In this document: positions 1 through 5,252 of the stretch, one piece after another
Layout of the letters: each line of letters starts with the position of its first letter
Numbering within the stretch: the stretch's first letter is position 1
NCBI GenBank assembly: GCA_029881615.1
Contig: JAOUMF010000194.1
Location: 1-5,252 of the forward strand
Origin: Alphaproteobacteria bacterium
GTDB lineage: Bacteria > Pseudomonadota > Alphaproteobacteria > UBA8366 > JADFVY01
Length of the DNA: 5,252 nt
Direction: 5' to 3'
Made by a program: the position numbers and the translations under genes
The notes under the pieces: generated by a model
Database searches by the model: none
Seen by the model: only the letters and a program-made list of their open reading frames with translations
What the model was told of the DNA's origin: nothing

Positions 1-26
1 AAACAACTTACAGATGATCGGTTTCC

Positions 27-629
27 CTATTTTTCAGTTTTTTCAATCGCTTTACTCAGCGAGAAAAGAAAATCTTCTAGCGTCATCTCGTCCGCCCTAC
101 TTTCCTGAACATTCCCGGATGCCGCACTGTATATTGGCAACCGGTCAGGGCTTGGGCTTATTGTTACCCGGTTATTTACATCTCGAAAGACGCGAAAGAC
201 ATTTTCAGTGTCTACGACCGGGAATCCCTGCTGGTTATCTTCACCAAGGAACAACACGACCTCTTCACCGTCCAGGAAAGAGGGAATTTCCATATCAGTA
301 ACGATATATTCCGCGTTTCCGAATTTCCCCACGAAAAACAAGCGCGTCGTAAACACGTTGCCGATATTTCCCTTGATGCGCTTCAGGGGCGTGAAATTGG
401 TGTAGGTCCATACGTCTCCTGCCTCAGCGCGGACATCGACGGAATCAACCCGCGCAAATACGATATGCTTTGCGTTAATGGCGGCTTCGCCAGTTGTGGG
501 AATCATTGAAGGGTCCATACCGGCAGCGCCCGCAGACATGGACGTGCTCGTCTGCGCCAGCGCGGCAATTGCTAACAGCCCCATTATCCAGACAAATTGG
601 CTCCTGCGACTAGATCTAATCAACTTCAT
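27..629 (-). CDS. Secreted protein of unknown function
   Basis: A 200-residue protein that I cannot assign to a named family. The N-terminus is a typical Sec signal peptide: basic residues at 2, 5, 8 and 9, a hydrophobic core at about 12-25, and a likely signal peptidase I site after the ALA at 23-25. The mature part looks beta-rich, with alternating hydrophobic stretches at about 56-65, 92-100 and 122-128, and contains no cysteine. The segments RIKG (84-87), DGEEVVLFLG (120-129) and FRVFRD (145-150) recall small exported proteins that carry a 'V-x-G-R-V ... KG ... GEEVLLFL' pattern, but this is a loose resemblance. The C-terminus (about 177-200) is charged and probably helical. The first ATG is chosen because it supplies the basic n-region; the ribosome binding site is weak (GAAGA close to the ATG). 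G+C is low: 28 of 60 in bases 301-360, against 44 of 60 in 1201-1260 of the next gene. It is probably monocistronic. Confidence 0.75.
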   Translation of the reverse strand: MKLIRSSRRSQFVWIMGLLAIAALAQTSTSMSAGAAGMDPSMIPTTGEAAINAKHIVFARVDSVDVRAEAGDVWTYTNFTPLKRIKGNIGNVFTTRLFFVGKFGNAEYIVTDMEIPSFLDGEEVVLFLGEDNQQGFPVVDTENVFRVFRDVNNRVTISPSPDRLPIYSAASGNVQESRADEMTLEDFLFSLSKAIEKTEK

Positions 630-710
630 TTTTCTTCATTCTTTTCGCAGTTTTCAACACCGTAATGTTCGCTAAAATATTGTAGGTCGCAAGCAAACGG
701 GGATTCAAAA

Positions 711-739
711 AATATATAAAAAAGAGGGTAAAAACGCAA
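711..739 (-). promoter_or_regulatory. Candidate sigma-70-type promoter of the secreted-protein gene
   Basis: On the minus strand TTGCGT (739-734) is followed after exactly 17 bases by TATATT (716-711). The -10 box matches five of six consensus positions and the -35 box matches TTG plus spacing. Transcription would start near 704 and give a leader of about 75 bases before the ATG at 629. The surrounding DNA is very AT-rich, so chance matches are likely. A second perfect TATAAT lies at 769-764 but has no recognisable -35 box. Confidence 0.35.
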
Positions 740-912
740 TCATGCACTACCATATAGGGCGAAATTATAAACAATCAGTAATTGTATCAGTGTATTGAGT
801 GCCGGCATCAGCACTTCCGAATAAGCACAGTAAACACAGCCGGGAATAGTGCCCATACGTTTGCTCTGCCGCGTAACCATCAGTTCTTCAATTTGGCCCC
901 CACGGCGGATAT

Positions 913-952
913 CGCGAAGGCGGCGAGCTGACGCGCCCTGCCCCCTTTCGCG
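913..952 (-). repeat. Inverted repeat just after the CoA transferase stop codon
   Basis: CGCGAAGG at 913-920 pairs with CCTTTCGCG at 944-952, giving eight base pairs with one bulged T at 946. A second nested stem, GGCG (922-925) with CGCC (934-937), can form in the loop. On the minus strand the structure begins immediately after the stop codon of the CoA transferase gene. It lacks a following U-tract, so it is not a standard intrinsic terminator; it could stabilise the transcript 3' end or may be chance pairing in GC-rich DNA. Confidence 0.3.
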
Positions 953-2134
953 CTACTCTCCCTGCCCGTCCAGCCACTCCGCCATGACCTCGTCGTTATG
1001 TGCGCCCAGTTTCGGGGGCGGGCGGTGGATATTGAAGTCGTAGCCGGTCATCGCCACGGGAAAGGCGGTGGTGCGGGTCTCGGCGCCATTGGGCAGGGTC
1101 AACGGCCGCACCAGGCCCATATGGGCGACATGGTCATCGGCGAGGATTTCCGGATAGGAATTGATCGGCGCACAGGCGACGCCGCGCCCATCCATGTCGG
1201 CCAGCCAGTCCGCCGCCGTCCGCGCCGCGAACAGGGGCGCCAGAATGGCCACCAGTTCTCCCTGGTTCGTCGCGCGGTCGCGCTGGGTCTTGAAGCGCGA
1301 ATCTTGCGCCAGGCCGGGCAGGCCCACGGCCTCGCAGACGCTGGCCCACATGCGGTCGTTGCCGGCGGCGATGACGAAATATTTGTCGCTGGCCCGGAAC
1401 GCCTGATAGGGCGCGTTGCGCGGATGGGCAGAGCCTAGCGGCCGCGGCGCCTTGCCGGCGCCAAAATATTCGCTGGTCTGCAAGGCCGCGACGCCAATCA
1501 GGCCACCGAGCATGGAACAGTCGATATGGGCGCCCTCGCCGGTCGCGCGGGCCCTCATCAGCTGCGCCAGAATGGTATAGGCGGCATAGAGCCCGGCGCA
1601 GAAATCGCCCACCGGCACGCCGCATTTTACCGGCGCGGCGCCCTCTTCGCCGGTGACGCTCATCAATCCGCCGATCGCCTGAACGGTGACGTCGAAGGCG
1701 CCCTTTTCCGCATAGGGACCGGTCTGCCCATAGCCCGAGATCGAGCAATAGACCAGCCGCGGATTGACCGCCCGCAGATCCTCGTAGCCCAGCCCGAGAC
1801 GGGGCAGCACGCCGGGCCGGTAATTTTCCACCAGCACCTCGGCAGCGCCCACCAGGCGCCTTAGCCGCGCAACGTCGCCCGCATCCTTCAAATCCAGCGC
1901 GATGCCGCGTTTGTTTCGGTTTACCGACGCGAAATTTTCGCTGAAGGTCTCGCCATCCGCGCCAGCGGTCAGCGGCGGCCAGTTGCGCATTCCGTCGCCA
2001 CCATCCGGGCGTTCCACCTTCACCACGTCAGCGCCCAGATCGGCCAGCAGCGATCCGGCGAACGGCCCCGCCGCGATCTGCCCCAGCTCCAGCACCCTTA
2101 TGCCCGCCAATGGGCCGTTTACGTCTTCAGTCAC
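953..2134 (-). CDS. CaiB/BaiF (class III) CoA transferase family protein
   Basis: A 393-residue cytoplasmic enzyme of the class III CoA transferase family, which moves coenzyme A between carboxylic acids through an aspartyl-CoA thioester. Numbered from the GTG start: the N-terminal Rossmann-type CoA-binding segment GIRVLELGQIAAGP is at 11-24 with LLADLGADVVKVE at 29-41; NRNKRGIALDLK is at 72-83; the family signature YCSISGYGQTGPY is at 129-141; the catalytic aspartate is D177 in VGDFCAGLYAA, aligned by motif with Asp169 of formyl-CoA transferase; TGEGAHIDCSM at 198-208 follows. Length is normal and the fold appears complete. The start is placed at GTG 2134 because a perfect AAGGAG lies six bases upstream; the in-frame ATG at 2161 would add nine residues that themselves encode this site. 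The substrate cannot be read from the sequence, since members serve carnitine, formate/oxalate, bile acid, succinate and other acids. No acyl-CoA dehydrogenase or hydratase gene is adjacent, so context does not help. Confidence 0.93.
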   Translation of the reverse strand: MTEDVNGPLAGIRVLELGQIAAGPFAGSLLADLGADVVKVERPDGGDGMRNWPPLTAGADGETFSENFASVNRNKRGIALDLKDAGDVARLRRLVGAAEVLVENYRPGVLPRLGLGYEDLRAVNPRLVYCSISGYGQTGPYAEKGAFDVTVQAIGGLMSVTGEEGAAPVKCGVPVGDFCAGLYAAYTILAQLMRARATGEGAHIDCSMLGGLIGVAALQTSEYFGAGKAPRPLGSAHPRNAPYQAFRASDKYFVIAAGNDRMWASVCEAVGLPGLAQDSRFKTQRDRATNQGELVAILAPLFAARTAADWLADMDGRGVACAPINSYPEILADDHVAHMGLVRPLTLPNGAETRTTAFPVAMTGYDFNIHRPPPKLGAHNDEVMAEWLDGQGE

Positions 2135-2140
2135 GCCGTG

Positions 2141-2146
2141 CTCCTT
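2141..2146 (-). promoter_or_regulatory. Shine-Dalgarno site deciding the CoA transferase start
   Basis: AAGGAG on the minus strand, six bases before the GTG at 2134-2132. It is the strongest ribosome binding site in the window and lies inside the reading frame extended from the ATG at 2161, which itself has no purine-rich sequence at a suitable distance. This argues for translation from GTG. Confidence 0.7.
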
Positions 2147-2280
2147 GAATCCCAAACCCAATGACTATTGATTTAACCGGTATATTTCACCCCGGCACGT
2201 TATGGGCACGGACTTCCATTTGCCCATTCCCAAGCCAGAGAGAACGCATGAAAATCCGGCGCCAGAAAGAATTAATTTAA

Positions 2281-2307
2281 ATAAAATTTTATCTTTCTTT
2301 ATTTTAT
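2281..2307. repeat. AT-rich palindrome and direct repeat upstream of the kinase gene
   Basis: ATAAAATTTTAT at 2281-2292 is a perfect 12-bp palindrome. Its right half ATTTTAT (2286-2292) recurs at 2301-2307, fifteen bases further on. The tract from about 2270 to 2310 is nearly all A/T in an otherwise GC-rich window and lies in the spacer between the divergent CoA transferase and kinase genes. It could be an UP element, a site for a nucleoid protein or regulator, or an easily melted promoter region. No clear -35/-10 pair is visible in it. Confidence 0.35.
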
Positions 2308-2368
2308 GTATACCGCTATTGATTGCCCTACAGCCACTCATCTCGCGTATTCCAAGGCACAGGGAAAG

Positions 2369-3508
2369 ATGAATAAGGGTACCGCATCAAGCGCCCTTTC
2401 CACAAATGGAAGCGGCGCCAATCAGCTTGGCAGTGACCGAATCTGGCTTGCGGTTTTCGCGATCGTGCTGACGGCGGCGATATTCGCCACCGACCTGTGG
2501 CTGCCCGCTGAAATTTCCGTGGGCATTCTTTACGCGCTGCCGATTGCTCTTTGCTGGCGCAGCGAGGGCCGGCTTTTTATCCTTCTGTTCGGTGGCCTGG
2601 CGACGTTGCTTATCGTCGCGAACTTTCATCTTTCACCGGCCGCCGGAACGGCCTGGGCGGCCATTGGCAACAGGGGAATCGCGCTTTTCGCCATCGGGCT
2701 TGCCGTCATGATTTTCACCCTGGAAAAGGGCGCGCGAAATACCCTCATACAGGCCAATGAAGGGCTGAAAGGCCGGATCACCGCACAGGCGGCCGAACTG
2801 CAAAAAAACCGGGAATCCCTGGCCCGCGCCGAACGGCTGGCGGCAATTGGCCAGCTTACCGGAACGGTCGCGCATGAATTGCGCAATCCCCTGGGGGTCA
2901 TCATGACGTCGATCGCCGTGATCGAAACCAGGTCGCGCGAAGCCGATCTCGATGTCGAGGCCGCGCTGACCCGCGCCAGCCGCAGCATCAAACGCTGTGA
3001 AAGCATCATCACAGAACATCTGGATTTCGCCCGTGCGAAGGGACATCAACCGGTGGCGCTGATCATGGACTACTGGTTGTCGGGCCTGCTCGACGAGATG
3101 CCCCTGACCGGCAACATCGTGCTGAACCGCGACCTGCGAACCGGTGGCGCCGTTGTCCGTTTCGATCCCGAAACCTTGCGCCGGGCCATCATCAACCTGG
3201 TCGACAATGCCTGCCAGGCGATAATGGGCGAGTCCGACAATACGATCATCGGCCGGTTATCGGTGACAAGCCGGGTGGTCGACGGCGAAGTGGAAATAAC
3301 GGTGGCGGACAACGGCCCGGGGATTCCACCCGACATGCTGACACGCATTACCGAGCCGCTGTTCAGTACCAAGGCAAAGGGAAACGGCTTTGGGTTGCCG
3401 ACGGTGCAGCGCATCATGGACATTCACGGCGGCAGTCTGAAAATCGACAGTACGCCCGGACAGGGAACGCGGGTTGTCCTGCGTCTTCCCTATACCGGCC
3501 AACCTTGA
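2369..3508 (+). CDS. Membrane-bound sensor histidine kinase (orphan)
   Basis: A 379-residue two-component sensor kinase, numbered from ATG 2369. Four hydrophobic segments at about 24-40, 49-62, 67-86 and 95-118 form a compact membrane sensor with short loops and no periplasmic domain. A charged, probably coiled-coil linker spans 120-160. The HisKA domain carries the H-box AHELRNPLG with phospho-acceptor H169. The HATPase_c domain shows the N-box INLVDNACQA (N276, N280), the G1 box DNGPGI (314-319), an F-box EPLFSTK (329-335) and the G2 box GNGFGL (338-343). All catalytic motifs are present, so it should autophosphorylate. The H-box and the EPLFSTK/G2 arrangement resemble NtrB/DctB-type (HPK4) kinases. 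No receiver domain is fused and no response regulator gene lies in the window, so its partner is unknown. The start is uncertain: ATG 2306 would add 21 unremarkable residues and has no ribosome binding site, whereas ATG 2369 follows AAGG (2354-2357) and AGGGA (2361-2365). The signal sensed is unknown. Confidence 0.92.
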   Translation: MNKGTASSALSTNGSGANQLGSDRIWLAVFAIVLTAAIFATDLWLPAEISVGILYALPIALCWRSEGRLFILLFGGLATLLIVANFHLSPAAGTAWAAIGNRGIALFAIGLAVMIFTLEKGARNTLIQANEGLKGRITAQAAELQKNRESLARAERLAAIGQLTGTVAHELRNPLGVIMTSIAVIETRSREADLDVEAALTRASRSIKRCESIITEHLDFARAKGHQPVALIMDYWLSGLLDEMPLTGNIVLNRDLRTGGAVVRFDPETLRRAIINLVDNACQAIMGESDNTIIGRLSVTSRVVDGEVEITVADNGPGIPPDMLTRITEPLFSTKAKGNGFGLPTVQRIMDIHGGSLKIDSTPGQGTRVVLRLPYTGQP

Positions 3509-3536
3509 ACCGGAACCCGCCAGGCAATCCGCCGCT

Positions 3537-4022
3537 TCAGTCCCGGAAATTCACATATTGCAGGGGTTGCTCGATATCCAGCCCCTTGATCAGGGCGATA
3601 GCCGCCTGCAGATCGTCGCGTTTCTTGCCAGACACGCGCAGTTCGTCGCCTTGAATGGCAACCTGCACCTTTACCTTGTCGGCCTTGATCGCCTTGGTGA
3701 TTTTCTGGGCGACCTCGCGCTCGATACCCTGCTTGATGGTGACTTTCTGACGCAGCGAATTATGCGAGGCGGGCTCGGGCTTGCCGAAGTCGAAGGCGCC
3801 GGCGTCAAGCTTGCGCTTGGCCATATGGGTGCGCAGAACCTCGTGCACCTGTTTCAGTTTGAATTCATCGTCCGCCAGGATGGTCAGCATCTCGTCGGCA
3901 TGTTCGATCGAACAATTGCTGCCCTTGAAGTCATAGCGCGTCCCGATCTCGCGCATCGCGCCCTGAACGGCGTTATCGACTTCCGGGATTTCTGTGCGGG
4001 AAACAATATCGAATGTCGGCAT
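3537..4022 (-). CDS. yajQ: YajQ-family cyclic di-GMP/nucleotide-binding protein
   Basis: A 161-residue cytoplasmic protein that matches the YajQ family (UPF0234) along its whole length. It has the diagnostic N-terminus MPTFDIVS (1-8), the motif RYDFKGS (29-35), RQKVTIKQGI (91-100), the IQGDELRVSGKKRDDLQ stretch at 123-139, and the family C-terminus PLQYVNFRD (153-161). The fold is known from the family to be two tandem ferredoxin-like domains. Some homologues bind cyclic di-GMP and act with transcription factors (Xanthomonas, Pseudomonas), and the E. coli protein binds tRNA and nucleotides; the ligand here cannot be told from sequence. The gene is convergent with the kinase gene (28-base gap) and divergent from the FKBP gene. 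The ribosome binding site is weak (GTGAG about ten bases upstream), but the start is fixed by the conserved N-terminus. Confidence 0.96.
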   Translation of the reverse strand: MPTFDIVSRTEIPEVDNAVQGAMREIGTRYDFKGSNCSIEHADEMLTILADDEFKLKQVHEVLRTHMAKRKLDAGAFDFGKPEPASHNSLRQKVTIKQGIEREVAQKITKAIKADKVKVQVAIQGDELRVSGKKRDDLQAAIALIKGLDIEQPLQYVNFRD

Positions 4023-4188
4023 CGAACAAAACTCACTATGGCTGGTGAAAAGACAGCCGCCATAATTCCACAGCCCCGGCCCTCGCGCCAGCCCGGTTAT
4101 GCCCCTCCCCCATGACAGGCCGGAACGGCTGTGCTAGGGTCCGGGCCCTATCCAAGCTTTTGCTGTTATTCTGTCGGCCACTCACACG

Positions 4189-4215
4189 ATGTCGCCAGTC
4201 ATGCCAAGGCGACAT
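4189..4215 (+). promoter_or_regulatory. Stem-loop in the FKBP leader, directly before the ribosome binding site
   Basis: ATGTCGCC (4189-4196) and GGCGACAT (4208-4215) form a perfect 8-bp stem with an 11-base loop. The stem ends seven bases before the GAGAGG ribosome binding site. It could be an mRNA hairpin influencing translation or stability, or the DNA operator of a dimeric regulator. The repeat ACGATG also occurs at 4186-4191 and again at 4218-4223. A known riboswitch or thermosensor class is not recognised. Confidence 0.4.
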
Positions 4216-4222
4216 TAACGAT

Positions 4223-4228
4223 GAGAGG
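4223..4228 (+). promoter_or_regulatory. Shine-Dalgarno site deciding the FKBP start
   Basis: GAGAGG lies six bases before ATG 4235. It supports this start over the in-frame ATG at 4112, whose extra 41 residues are Arg/Cys-rich, do not resemble any FKBP, and would run through the stem-loop. Confidence 0.6.
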
Positions 4229-4234
4229 CTACCC

Positions 4235-4663
4235 ATGAGCGAAGCTAAATCGGGCGATACCGTCCGCATCCACTATACCGGCACATTGACCGACGGCACC
4301 CGGTTCGACAGTTCCGAGGGCCGCGACCCGCTGGAATTCACCCTTGGCGGCGGCCAGATCATTCCCGGCCTGGAACGCGAAATCCTTGGCATGAAGGTGG
4401 GCGACAAGAAAACCGTCACGGCGGTCGCCGACGAGGCCTATGGGCAGCCCAATCCGACCGCGATGCAGGAAGTGCCGCGTTCCAGCATTCCGCCGGAAAT
4501 CGAACTGGTCGTGGGCGGGCAGTTGCAGGCGATGACCCAGGACGGACGGCAGATTTCCGTCACCATCGCCGCATTGACCGACGATACCGTGACCATGGAC
4601 GCCAACCACCCGTTGGCCGGCAAGGACCTGATCTTCGACGTGGAACTGGTCGAAATCGTCTGA
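4235..4663 (+). CDS. SlyD/FkpB-like FKBP-type peptidyl-prolyl cis-trans isomerase
   Basis: A 142-residue FKBP-type prolyl isomerase that probably acts as a cytoplasmic folding helper, since no signal peptide is present. The FKBP core is split as in SlyD: residues 8-68 include VRIHYTGTLTDGTRFDSS (10-27), GGGQIIPGLE (38-47) and the EAYG motif (67-70). An insert-in-flap chaperone domain fills about 71-120, and the chain returns to the core with NHPLAGKDLIFDVELVEI (124-141). By motif alignment with human FKBP12 the active-site positions are Y14, F24, D25, F35, I43, Y69 and F134; the pocket tryptophan is replaced by L46, as is usual in SlyD. The histidine/cysteine-rich metal-binding tail of E. coli SlyD is absent, so a nickel-delivery role is unlikely. 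The length is close to that of E. coli FkpB (SlpA). It converges with the cytochrome gene across a 24-base gap. Confidence 0.95.
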   Translation: MSEAKSGDTVRIHYTGTLTDGTRFDSSEGRDPLEFTLGGGQIIPGLEREILGMKVGDKKTVTAVADEAYGQPNPTAMQEVPRSSIPPEIELVVGGQLQAMTQDGRQISVTIAALTDDTVTMDANHPLAGKDLIFDVELVEIV

Positions 4664-4687
4664 TCCCCGCCCCGCCGGACGGGCCGC

Positions 4688-5023
4688 TTACTTGCCCTTC
4701 AGGCTGTAAATCCAGGCGATGACGTCGTCGGTTTCGGCAGGCGTCAGAATCAAATTGGGCATGTTGGCATGCGGCGTGGTCAGGAACACCCGCAGCGCCA
4801 GCGGCGTCATCGCGGGATCGTCGGCGAGAATCTGAAAGCCCGGCGGGTCGGGCAGCACACCCTCGCGCTCGCCCGGCCCGATCTCGTGACATCCCACGCA
4901 GACCCTTAGCGCCAGCGCATGGCCCAACGCCGCATCGCCCGGCAGTTCCCGCGCCCCGGCGGCGGCACAGCCGGCCATCCCCGCGAGGCCGCCGGCGAAC
5001 ATGGCGACAAGATATTTTCCCAT
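4688..5023 (-). CDS. Small monohaem class I cytochrome c, probable lipoprotein
   Basis: A 111-residue exported electron carrier. Residues 1-19 form a short signal sequence ending in MAGC, an acceptable lipobox, so C19 may be lipidated and anchor the protein in a membrane facing the periplasm; ordinary signal peptidase cleavage near AGA-R is the alternative. Haem is bound covalently at C42-V-G-C45-H46. M88 in NMPN is the likely sixth ligand, and the final helix DVIAWIYSLKGK (100-111) is typical of class I cytochromes c. The chain is about the length of a single cytochrome domain and has no second haem motif or catalytic domain. No oxidase, dehydrogenase or haem lyase gene is adjacent, so its redox partner is unknown. 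The ATG is the only one that gives the signal sequence; no clear ribosome binding site precedes it. Confidence 0.88.
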   Translation of the reverse strand: MGKYLVAMFAGGLAGMAGCAAAGARELPGDAALGHALALRVCVGCHEIGPGEREGVLPDPPGFQILADDPAMTPLALRVFLTTPHANMPNLILTPAETDDVIAWIYSLKGK

Positions 5024-5181
5024 GGGGCCAGTCTGCCAGCATGCGCGGCCTTGTCAAGCCCCGCGACCAGCCCGGATATCGACATCCGACACAGGCTTTC
5101 GCCGATAATATTCACCCCTCCACGGGATCGGACAGGCAGCTTCACACGCGCCACATGCCCCCTCTATCCCAAGAAAACCGC

Positions 5182-5193
5182 GGTAACGTTACC
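5182..5193. promoter_or_regulatory. LacI/GalR-type operator candidate
   Basis: GGTAACGTTACC is a perfect 12-bp palindrome centred on CG within AACGTT, the hallmark core of LacI/GalR-family operators. The heptamer AACGTTA at 5185-5191 recurs at 5202-5208, giving two AACGTT cores 17 bases apart. The sites lie about 50 bases upstream of a possible start codon at 5239, a sensible position for a repressor. No regulator gene is visible in the window, so this is inferred from the motif alone. Confidence 0.35.
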
Positions 5194-5238
5194 CTCACGG
5201 AAACGTTATGAAATAGTCCGGCGTCGGGGCCGTTATTC

Positions 5239-5252
5239 ATGAAAACATGGTG
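5239..5252 (+). CDS. Possible start of a gene cut by the window edge
   Basis: ATG at 5239 opens a frame reading M-K-T-W before the window ends. GGGG at 5226-5229 sits nine bases upstream as a weak ribosome binding site, and the operator-like palindrome lies further upstream. Nothing can be said about the product. Four codons are not proof of a gene. Confidence 0.2.

Larger units (their letters stand above)
630..952. other. Gene-free spacer, AT-rich on its left side
   Basis: This 323-base stretch lies between the 5' end of the secreted-protein gene and the 3' end of the CoA transferase gene, both on the minus strand. Its left two thirds are AT-rich (21 G/C of 60 in bases 721-780) and hold the candidate promoter. 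The right part returns to high G+C. A short inverted repeat AGTGC/GCACT occurs at 798-815, and a longer bulged stem-loop sits at 913-952. I see no small gene with a convincing ribosome binding site and no RNA gene. Confidence 0.6.

Noticed and set aside
1..26. Remnant of another gene at the left edge.
   Set aside because: Too short to judge; no start, stop or ribosome binding site context can be read.
616..639. A seven-codon minus-strand frame overlapping the start of the secreted-protein gene.
   Set aside because: It has no proper ribosome binding site and arises from a duplicated ATGAAG; too short to support.
798..815. Inverted repeat AGTGC/GCACT as a terminator of the CoA transferase transcript.
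   Set aside because: Five pairs with an eight-base loop, well over 100 bases past the stop codon and without a U-tract; weak on all counts.
1134..1748. A 204-codon open frame on the minus strand inside the CoA transferase gene.
   Set aside because: Its product is rich in Arg, Gly and Ala as expected of an out-of-frame reading of GC-rich coding DNA, and the overlapping frame has unmistakable CoA transferase motifs.
3474..4115. A 213-codon plus-strand open frame across the YajQ gene.
   Set aside because: It is the antisense of a clearly conserved YajQ gene and has no ribosome binding site or domain of its own.
4112..4234. A 41-residue N-terminal extension of the FKBP from ATG 4112.
   Set aside because: The extension does not resemble any FKBP N-terminus, and GAGAGG before ATG 4235 marks the real start.
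4664..4687. Possible bidirectional terminator between the FKBP and cytochrome genes.
   Set aside because: Only a five-pair stem including one G-T wobble with a three-base loop can form, and no T-tract follows on either strand.
5073..5088. Inverted repeat CGGAT/ATCCG upstream of the cytochrome gene.
   Set aside because: Short stem with a six-base gap, no recognised regulator motif and no clear promoter near it.
4919..5242. A 107-codon plus-strand open frame whose TGA overlaps ATG 5239.
   Set aside because: It begins inside the antisense of the cytochrome gene, has Pro/Arg-rich composition without any domain, and the stop/start overlap is likely chance.

Overview
The window looks like a piece of a GC-rich proteobacterial chromosome, most likely alphaproteobacterial. 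That assignment is inferred from the overall look of the proteins (a CaiB/BaiF-type CoA transferase, a histidine kinase with a short four-helix membrane sensor, YajQ, a short SlyD-like FKBP, a small monohaem cytochrome c lipoprotein) and from base composition. No rRNA or other phylogenetic marker is present. There is no tRNA, rRNA, CRISPR array, insertion sequence or phage gene.

Layout from left to right. Bases 27-629 (minus) encode a secreted protein of unknown function. It is clearly poorer in G+C than the rest and sits behind a very AT-rich upstream region with a plausible sigma-70-type promoter. Bases 630-952 hold no gene. Bases 953-2134 (minus) encode a class III CoA transferase; a strong Shine-Dalgarno sequence shows that it starts at an internal GTG rather than the upstream ATG. 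A divergent, partly AT-rich spacer follows. A membrane-bound orphan sensor histidine kinase (plus, to 3508) comes next and converges on a YajQ-family nucleotide-binding protein (3537-4022, minus). A 212-base divergent spacer with an 8-bp stem-loop leads to a SlyD/FkpB-like peptidyl-prolyl isomerase (4235-4663, plus), which converges on a small cytochrome c (4688-5023, minus). The right end (5024-5252) is a regulatory region with a perfect 12-bp palindrome of the LacI/GalR operator type and perhaps the first codons of another gene.

The genes alternate in orientation and no two adjacent complete genes form a convincing operon, so this is a set of separate transcription units rather than one pathway. 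I see no clear evidence of a new multi-gene system. The points most worth a second look are the low-GC secreted protein of unknown family, the hairpin directly upstream of the FKBP ribosome binding site, the LacI-type operator at the right edge, and the AT-rich repeats in front of the orphan kinase.
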